From: Bacillota bacterium
GTDB lineage: Bacteria; Bacillota; UBA4882; UBA10575
Assembly: GCA_003511465.1 (NCBI GenBank)
Contig: DOID01000023.1
Coordinates: forward strand, 3,676-40,218
Length of the DNA stretch: 36,543 nt
Direction of reading: 5' to 3'
Shown here: positions 31,493 to 36,543 of the stretch, piece after piece
Layout: each line of letters begins with the position of its first letter
Numbering within the stretch: the stretch's first letter is position 1
The notes under the pieces: model-generated
The model's database searches: none
Told to the model about the DNA's origin: nothing
Seen by the model: only the letters and a program-made list of their open reading frames with translations
Program-made: the position numbers and the translations under genes

Positions 31493-31521
31493 CTTTTAAC
31501 GTTAGAAAGGAGGTCAATATA

Positions 31522-32547
31522 ATGCAAGCTGAGCTTAGCGCCATTCAAGAACAAGCCATACAGGAAATCCAGGGCGCAACTTCTTCACCGGATCTGGAAG
31601 AGCTTCGGCTCAAGTATTTCGGCAAGAAAGGGGTGGTTACTCAGTACTCACGGAAACTGGGCACCCTTTCTGCTGAAGAGCGCCCGGTCGTCGGTAAAAT
31701 GATTAATACCCTCCGTGACCATTTGGAGGAGGTTCTAAAGACACGGGGACAAGAGTTAGCCCGGGTGGAGGAGGAGGCCAAATTCGAGCGGGAAAGGTTA
31801 GATGTGGAGCTTCCCGGACGACAACCCCGTCGGGGTCATCCCCATCCGCTCCAATTGATTATCCAGGAAATCACCATGACCTTTTTGGGGATGGGCTTCT
31901 CGGTGGCGGAAGGTCCCGAGGTTGAATTGGATTTTTATAATTTTGAAGCCCTGAACATTCCAGCGGAACACCCAGCCCGGGAAATGCATGATTCTTTGTA
32001 CATTACCGAAAATACCCTTTTACGTACCCATACGTCTCCCGTGCAAATCAGGACAATGGAAAAACTCAATCCCAATCCGGTACGGATCATTGTCCCCGGA
32101 CGCGTATATCGGCGCGATGCCTTGGATGCTACCCATTCTCCGATTTTTCACCAAATTGAAGGTCTGCTGGTGGATAAGGATATTACCTTTGGTGATTTAA
32201 AAGGGGTCTTGACCGTCTTTATCCGCAAATTTTTCGGCGCGGACCGTGAGGTTCGGCTGCGCCCCAGTTTTTTCCCGTTCACTGAACCCAGTACGGAAGT
32301 TGACGTTTCCTGTGTTTGTCAAGGCCAGGGATGCCGCATCTGCAAAAATACCGGTTGGATCGAGATCCTCGGTGCCGGTTCCGTACACCCGAAAGTCCTC
32401 GCGATGGCGAAATATGATCCAGAGGTCTACTCTGGTTTTGCCTTTGGCATGGGCGTTGAACGCATCGCCATGCTCCGCTATGGAATTACCGACATTCGCC
32501 ATTTTTACGAGAATGACTTTCGTTTTCTCAGTCAATTTTGTCTGTAA
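31522..32547 (+). CDS. pheS: Phenylalanyl-tRNA synthetase alpha subunit
   Basis: Catalytic subunit of the (alpha-beta)2 PheRS. Its length, 341 aa, is standard. An N-terminal coiled-coil arm that binds tRNA (about residues 1-90) is followed by the class II core: RRGHPHPLQ, FYNFEALNIPAEHPAREMHD, motif 2 GRVYRRDALDATHSPIFHQ, FPFTEPSTEVD and motif 3 GFAFGMGVERIAMLRYG. AAAGGAGG precedes the ATG. Expression is controlled by the T-box directly upstream. pheT follows after 14 bp. Confidence 0.97.
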   Translation: MQAELSAIQEQAIQEIQGATSSPDLEELRLKYFGKKGVVTQYSRKLGTLSAEERPVVGKMINTLRDHLEEVLKTRGQELARVEEEAKFERERLDVELPGRQPRRGHPHPLQLIIQEITMTFLGMGFSVAEGPEVELDFYNFEALNIPAEHPAREMHDSLYITENTLLRTHTSPVQIRTMEKLNPNPVRIIVPGRVYRRDALDATHSPIFHQIEGLLVDKDITFGDLKGVLTVFIRKFFGADREVRLRPSFFPFTEPSTEVDVSCVCQGQGCRICKNTGWIEILGAGSVHPKVLAMAKYDPEVYSGFAFGMGVERIAMLRYGITDIRHFYENDFRFLSQFCL

Positions 32548-32561
32548 GGAGGGAATAAAGA

Positions 32562-34970
32562 TTGCGTGTTTCCTATAACTGGTTACGAGAATACGTTCCG
32601 CTGGAGCAAAGTCCGACGGAATTAGCAGAATTGCTTACCATGGCTGGTCTGGAAATAGAGGAGATTATTGACTTAGGAGCAGCCTACCGCGGTCTTAAAC
32701 TGGGACAGATCGCCGAAATTTCGCACCATCCCCAGGCCGACAAGTTATCCCTTTGCCGCGTCCGGTTGAGCGATGGGGAAGTGACGGTGATTACCGCCGC
32801 GAAAAACCTTAAAGTCGGGGATATCGTTCCACTGGCCCTTCCCGGCACCATTTTACCGGAGGGGAAAAAGATTGAGCCCACCGAATTCTTTGGCGTTGTC
32901 TCCCAGGGGATGTTGTGCTCGGAAGAGGAATTAGGGCTCGCCCGCAAGTCGGAAGGAATTATGGTGTTACCCGCCGGTACCGACTTGAAGGCCGATCTCC
33001 CGACGGTTTTGGGTTTAGACGATCAGGTTTTAGTTTTAGAGTTAACGCCCAACCGGGCTGATTGTTACGGAATGTTGAACATCGCCCACGAAGTTGCCGC
33101 TTTAACTGGTGCAAAAGTTAAATTACCGGACGCTCCCATCCAAGAAGATCACAAGTCCATCCACGATCTGGTCACCGTCGAGGTGATCGATGCCGATTTG
33201 GCGCCCCGTTATGCCGGTCGAATTCTTCTCAATGTCAAAATAGGGGAGTCGCCTTTATGGCTAAAAACCCGCCTCCTCGCGGCCGGGATGCGTCCCATCA
33301 ATAATCTGGTAGATTTGACCAATTACGTGATGTTAGAGTTTAACCAACCGTTACATGCCTTTGACCTTAACCAGATGCAAGACCGGAAGATTGTGGTCCG
33401 GTCCGCCCAAGAAAATGAAGTCATCAAGACCCTGGACGGCGAAGAAAGAAAACTCCGTCCCGGTCAATTAGTCATTGCCGATGCTGATCGCGCTCAGTGT
33501 ATTGCCGGGGTGATGGGCGCTTTCAACAGTGAAGTGACTGCGGCGACTGATACTATTTTCTTAGAATCTGCCTATTTTTCACCGGTAGCCATTAGGCGAA
33601 CCGCCCAAGAGCTGGCGATCCGTTCCGAAGCGGCCATCCGTTTCGGTAAGGGCTTAGATCCACAGACGGTACCGGCGGCTTTAGACCGGATGGCGTCCCT
33701 CGCGCAGCAACTAAAAGTCGCGCAGGTAGCAAAAGGGGTCATCGATCAAAATTACCAACCGACGGTTGCCCGGAAAATTCGTTTCCGACCGGAAAAGATC
33801 AATGCCTTACTCGGAACGAACCTTGAAACTCCATATCTAAAAGAGATTTTTCAACGGCTTAACTTCCAAACGGAAGAGTCTGGTGAAGGGACAACCCACT
33901 TAATTCCACCCTCTTACCGCTTGGATATTGAAAACGAAGCCGATTTAGCGGAAGAGGCTGCCCGGATTTACGGCTATAATCAGATCCCGGCTACCTACCC
34001 GGCTGCCCAAATCATCGGAGCGCTCACTCCGGAGCAAGAATTCACCGAACAAGCCCGCCGTATCCTCCTGGGACTTGGGTTAAGCGAGATTATTACCTAT
34101 AGTTTTCACGGCGAAAGGATGTTTGACCGTTTGAACATCCCAGAAGGTCACCAATTACGCCAGACCGTAAAGATGAAAGTACCCTTAAGTGAAGAGGGTT
34201 CGTTGCTGCGAACTACTTTACTATCAGGGGTCTTAGAAAGCTTAAACTACAACGCCAACCGGAATCTCCATGACCTCCAGGTCTTTGAGATTGCCCATGT
34301 TTATCAGCCTAAGGCCACAGCGGGAGCATTACCCGACGAGCCTTTAACCCTAGCCGGCGGCCTTAGTGGTCAGTTGTATGAAACAGGGTGGAATCAAACC
34401 AATCGGGAAGTGGACTTTTACGATGGAAAAGGGATCCTCGAAACCCTCCTCAGACACTTACGGGTTCAAGACGTCCGTTTTATCCCGGGCAAGCACCCGA
34501 CCATGCACCCGGGGCGAACCGGGGTAATTACCGCTGCCGGAAACAAGGTGGGTTACATCGGGGAGATCCATCCAACCGTGAAAAAAGAGTTTAACCTGAC
34601 GGCACCGGTCATCTTGTTTGAGCTTAATCTGGAAGCACTCTGGCCTGCGGTGGAGAAAGAAGTATTCCGTGTTGTTCCTTTACCCAAATTTCCCCCGATT
34701 CTACGGGATTTAGCTTTTCTCTTGCCGGAAAAGGTGACAGTAGAAACCCTGACCGACCTCTTCCGTACCATTGGCGCAGAAAAACTGGAAGCAGTAAGCC
34801 TATTTGATGTCTATCAAGGGGACAAAATTCCGGCCGGCTTCCGAAGTATGGCTTTTTCCCTGACCTTCCGCATCCCCGACCGCACCCTACAAGACGAAGA
34901 AGTCAATACCATCATGGAGGAGATTGTCAAAGCCGCCACCGAGCGTTTCGGAGCGAAGCTCCGCGCTTAA
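32562..34970 (+). CDS. pheT: Phenylalanyl-tRNA synthetase beta subunit
   Basis: Large PheRS subunit, 802 aa, normal length. TTG start 32562 with AAGGAGGG (32546-32553), whose first bases overlap the pheS stop. Domain order: an N-terminal MRVSYNWLREYVP segment, an EMAP-type tRNA-binding OB fold (HHPQADKLSLCRV, about residues 45-150), the B3/B4 editing domain (with FNQPLHAFDLNQM), B5, the catalytic-like core and a C-terminal anticodon-binding FDX-ACB domain (PLPKFPPILRDLAFLLPE to the end). A strong terminator closes the operon. Confidence 0.97.
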   Translation: MRVSYNWLREYVPLEQSPTELAELLTMAGLEIEEIIDLGAAYRGLKLGQIAEISHHPQADKLSLCRVRLSDGEVTVITAAKNLKVGDIVPLALPGTILPEGKKIEPTEFFGVVSQGMLCSEEELGLARKSEGIMVLPAGTDLKADLPTVLGLDDQVLVLELTPNRADCYGMLNIAHEVAALTGAKVKLPDAPIQEDHKSIHDLVTVEVIDADLAPRYAGRILLNVKIGESPLWLKTRLLAAGMRPINNLVDLTNYVMLEFNQPLHAFDLNQMQDRKIVVRSAQENEVIKTLDGEERKLRPGQLVIADADRAQCIAGVMGAFNSEVTAATDTIFLESAYFSPVAIRRTAQELAIRSEAAIRFGKGLDPQTVPAALDRMASLAQQLKVAQVAKGVIDQNYQPTVARKIRFRPEKINALLGTNLETPYLKEIFQRLNFQTEESGEGTTHLIPPSYRLDIENEADLAEEAARIYGYNQIPATYPAAQIIGALTPEQEFTEQARRILLGLGLSEIITYSFHGERMFDRLNIPEGHQLRQTVKMKVPLSEEGSLLRTTLLSGVLESLNYNANRNLHDLQVFEIAHVYQPKATAGALPDEPLTLAGGLSGQLYETGWNQTNREVDFYDGKGILETLLRHLRVQDVRFIPGKHPTMHPGRTGVITAAGNKVGYIGEIHPTVKKEFNLTAPVILFELNLEALWPAVEKEVFRVVPLPKFPPILRDLAFLLPEKVTVETLTDLFRTIGAEKLEAVSLFDVYQGDKIPAGFRSMAFSLTFRIPDRTLQDEEVNTIMEEIVKAATERFGAKLRA

Positions 34971-34990
34971 GCAATTTATATTTTAGATAA

Positions 34991-35027
34991 AAAAAACCCA
35001 CGCTTTCTGACAAAGCGGGGGTTTTTT
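34991..35027 (+). terminator. Intrinsic terminator after pheT
   Basis: AAAAAACCCACGCTTT (34991-35006), loop CTGAC, AAAGCGGGGGTTTTTT (35012-35027), a 16-position stem with one A-G mismatch. A-rich and T-rich flanks on both sides could let it work on either strand. Confidence 0.92.
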
Positions 35028-35539
35028 CATTTCCAGCAGCGTTCGGGTCTTAGCTAAGGATATTTCATCTTACATTTCGCACTCTTTATCTCTCTCATTC
35101 AAATTTAGAAATTATACCGACATCCTCCCACTCAACCAAAAAAGATCCCCTGAAATTGGTCTTTTATTTAGTACAATCGAATAAGAGCCGATTATTTGGG
35201 AAAAAGCTTTAAATATAAAAAGTATTGGGATAGACACCGTGTTTCTAATTTTCACCACCAAACTTCAAAAACAATATATGGCAAAAACAATACCATTTAA
35301 GGTTTATTCGCCCATAGACAACCAATATTGCCAAATTTCTATGGAAACGAGGTTTTACAATTACGGAATAAAATGATAGATTTATACTTGCTAATTAATT
35401 GCCAAAAATGGTTAAAGGGGACGCATAATTGAAAAATAAGGTTTGCGCCTATTTTGTAATAGAGTGACTTAGGCTAGGGGGAAGAAGAACCAACCTACCT
35501 TAAAACTTAAAAGGACAAATATTGACGAGGGAGTTGAAT
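35028..35539. other. AT-rich non-coding stretch
   Basis: About 510 bp with no plausible gene, RNA structure or convincing promoter that I can see. It is visibly more AT-rich than the preceding 35 kb and marks the change from core genome to accessory DNA. Confidence 0.5.
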
Positions 35540-36079
35540 ATGACTAAATTCGGTCGTTGTCTAATGATATTTATCCTCACTTTAATATTGTTTATTATTA
35601 ATGTACAGGAGGTAAAGGCAGATTCATCTGGTTTTTTTTCATTCGGATATGGGGGAAAGGACAAAGCTTTTTCCTTATCGTTCGCAGGAAGGATAGATAG
35701 ACATTTTGGTCTTGAGGTGGGGCTTATTTTTTCAGGAGAGTTGAGCGGTCACCATTACAAATATCCCTGTCCTATACCCTACACTATAGTAGGGGAGAAA
35801 AAAGTTGAACCAGCTTGTGGAATTGACATGCTTGGAATTATTGATTTAACGGATAATATTACATTACATGGTGGGATTGGGATCTATAGACAAAAGTATG
35901 CGTTAGTTTCACGTTCGACTTCAGCTGCTAATTATTATTGGCAATCGACAGAGTACAAATACGATGGGGGGCTTTCAGTAGGAATCCAATTTACATCTGA
36001 TAAAGGTTTGTTAGGCTTAGGTTATCATCAACTTAGAGGCGTTAATATACAATTTGCTAGTTCTCTCAGTGATAAATAA
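35540..36079 (+). CDS. Secreted protein, possibly a small beta-barrel
   Basis: A 179-aa protein of unknown function. ATG 35540 with GAGGGAG about 7 nt upstream; a TTG at 35522 in the same frame is less likely. A signal peptide is clear: MTKFGR, a hydrophobic stretch (residues 8-22), likely cut after VKA (about 27). The mature part alternates hydrophobic and polar residues with many Gly and aromatics (FFSFGYGG, FGLEVGLIFSGEL, ITLHGGIGIYRQKY, YDGGLSVGIQF, GLLGLGYHQLRG), the pattern of an outer-membrane-like beta barrel. Two cysteines (CPIPYT, ACGID) could form a disulfide. Codon use and base composition are more AT-rich than in the core genes. Barrel topology is inferred; a soluble beta-sandwich is an alternative. 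Confidence 0.55.
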   Translation: MTKFGRCLMIFILTLILFIINVQEVKADSSGFFSFGYGGKDKAFSLSFAGRIDRHFGLEVGLIFSGELSGHHYKYPCPIPYTIVGEKKVEPACGIDMLGIIDLTDNITLHGGIGIYRQKYALVSRSTSAANYYWQSTEYKYDGGLSVGIQFTSDKGLLGLGYHQLRGVNIQFASSLSDK

Positions 36080-36157
36080 GTTGGGGTAGTAGAAACCCTT
36101 GATGATATATTTGGGATGTTAAAGAAATAATCCGATTTTGAAAGGAATTGTCTCTTA

Positions 36158-36345
36158 ATGAAAAGGCTTATATTATTAATCTTTGTATTGATCCTGCTAT
36201 GCGGCATAATGGTTGTGGGGAAACAGTTTTACCCTCACGTAATTTTAAGGCGACCAAACTAGCCAATGAAACCAATGAAAATCTTAATGATATCTGGTAC
36301 AACTATAGCAAGTTTTGCGTAGTTGGCGATAATGGCGTGATATAA
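36158..36345 (+). pseudogene. Broken gene for a secreted repeat (beta-propeller-like) protein
   Basis: ATG 36158 (AAAGGA 11 nt upstream) opens a frame of 34 codons that starts as a signal peptide or membrane segment (MKRLILLIFVLILLCGIMVV) and stops at 36262. A different frame continues from about 36240 with NLNDIWYNYSKF and VVGDNGVI, which resembles the DIW...VVGDNG repeats of secreted propeller-like proteins, and stops at 36345, exactly where the IS-like left end begins. The simplest reading is one gene with a frameshift near 36240, then cut by the insertion. An alternative is an intact 34-aa membrane peptide at 36158-36262. Confidence 0.45.
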
Positions 36346-36543
36346 TGCTCCCATAAGGTGAGACACAAAAATAAAAAAGTAAGTTATAATGAAAGCATGA
36401 AAAAGAGAAACCAGTATTCAGCCGAATTTAAAAGCAAAATAGTACTTGAGATGCTACAAGAAACCTCCACGATTAATGAAATCTCTGCTAAGTATAGTAT
36501 TAGTCCTGTAACAATCAGTTGTTGGAAGAGCGAGTTTATGGAA
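36346..36543 (+). mobile_element. Left end of an IS3-family insertion sequence (cut by window edge)
   Basis: TGCTCCCATAAGGTGAGACA at 36346-36365 looks like an IS3-type left inverted repeat (starts TG) and is followed by a transposase gene start within 51 bp. TATAAT at 36385-36390 may be its -10 box. The right end and any target duplication lie outside the window, so the boundary is inferred from the break in the preceding reading frame. Confidence 0.65.
36397..36543 (+). CDS. IS3-family transposase OrfA, N-terminal part
   Basis: The visible 49 codons run to the window end without a stop. MKKRNQYSAEFKSKIVLEML, then EISAKYSISPVTISCWKSEF, is the helix-turn-helix start of IS3-type OrfA proteins that bind the element's ends. 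Full OrfA is about 90-100 aa and is normally followed by OrfB with the DDE catalytic domain, made by frameshifting. No strong ribosome-binding site is visible before the ATG. Confidence 0.85.
   Translation, partial: MKKRNQYSAEFKSKIVLEMLQETSTINEISAKYSISPVTISCWKSEFME

Noticed and set aside
36148..36345. A 65-codon frame from a TTG at 36148 read as an intact gene.
   Set aside because: Its N-terminal half overlaps a better frame with a signal peptide and ribosome-binding site; only the C-terminal half looks protein-like, so a frameshifted pseudogene fits better.
1..36543. CRISPR arrays, phage genes, toxin-antitoxin or defence systems.
   Set aside because: No regularly spaced repeats and no recognisable Cas, phage structural, restriction or other defence genes were seen; AddAB is a core repair complex.

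Overview
The window looks like chromosomal DNA from an endospore-forming, probably anaerobic and fermentative member of the Bacillota. This rests on spoIVA, dacF and spoIIAA-spoIIAB-sigF, a HemZ-type radical SAM enzyme, an M3-type [FeFe]-hydrogenase with an HndB-like partner, AddAB instead of RecBCD, yqzL, and a T-box in front of pheST. Most of the window is dense core genome of moderate GC. The last 1.5 kb is AT-rich, poorly recognisable and ends in a mobile element. I cannot name the species.

Layout. 1-2.8 kb: 3' part of der, then plsY-gpsA (phospholipid synthesis). 2.9-5.3 kb: a secreted CBM9-like protein and spoIVA. 5.5-8.7 kb: HU, signal peptidase I, a metallo-beta-lactamase-fold hydrolase and hemZ. 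8.7-13.6 kb: a membrane-anchored parvulin, hisS and aspS. 13.6-14.6 kb: a structured repeat, the 6S RNA gene and 5-formyl-THF cyclo-ligase. 14.6-21.7 kb: a PspC-type protein on the minus strand, then addB-addA. 21.6-22.7 kb: folE2 on the minus strand and a second copy of the structured repeat. 22.8-28.5 kb: dacF, the sigF operon, folP-folK and threonine aldolase. 28.5-30.8 kb: an HndB/HndD-type hydrogenase pair behind a near-consensus promoter. 30.8-35.0 kb: tRNA-Val(GAC), the tiny gene yqzL, a Phe T-box and pheS-pheT. 35.0-36.5 kb: an AT-rich tail with a secreted possible beta-barrel protein, a broken secreted repeat-protein gene and the left end of an IS3-family element.

The most interesting unexplained material is non-coding. 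One element of about 160 bp, framed by AGTAGTC and GACTAGT, occurs near 13.6 kb and 22.5 kb, with a 15-nt remnant near 29.0 kb. Both full copies can form the same paired architecture, partly through different but still complementary bases, and the second carries an extra hairpin of about 94 nt. The right end of the first copy supplies the -35 box of the 6S RNA promoter. A second, smaller family of intergenic hairpins with the core GCTTTTTGYGTT occurs five times. Other points are a four-cysteine Fe-S nuclease signature in AddA as well as AddB, three promoters whose -35 box contains the stop codon of the gene before, and a hydrogenase operon with no HndC gene.
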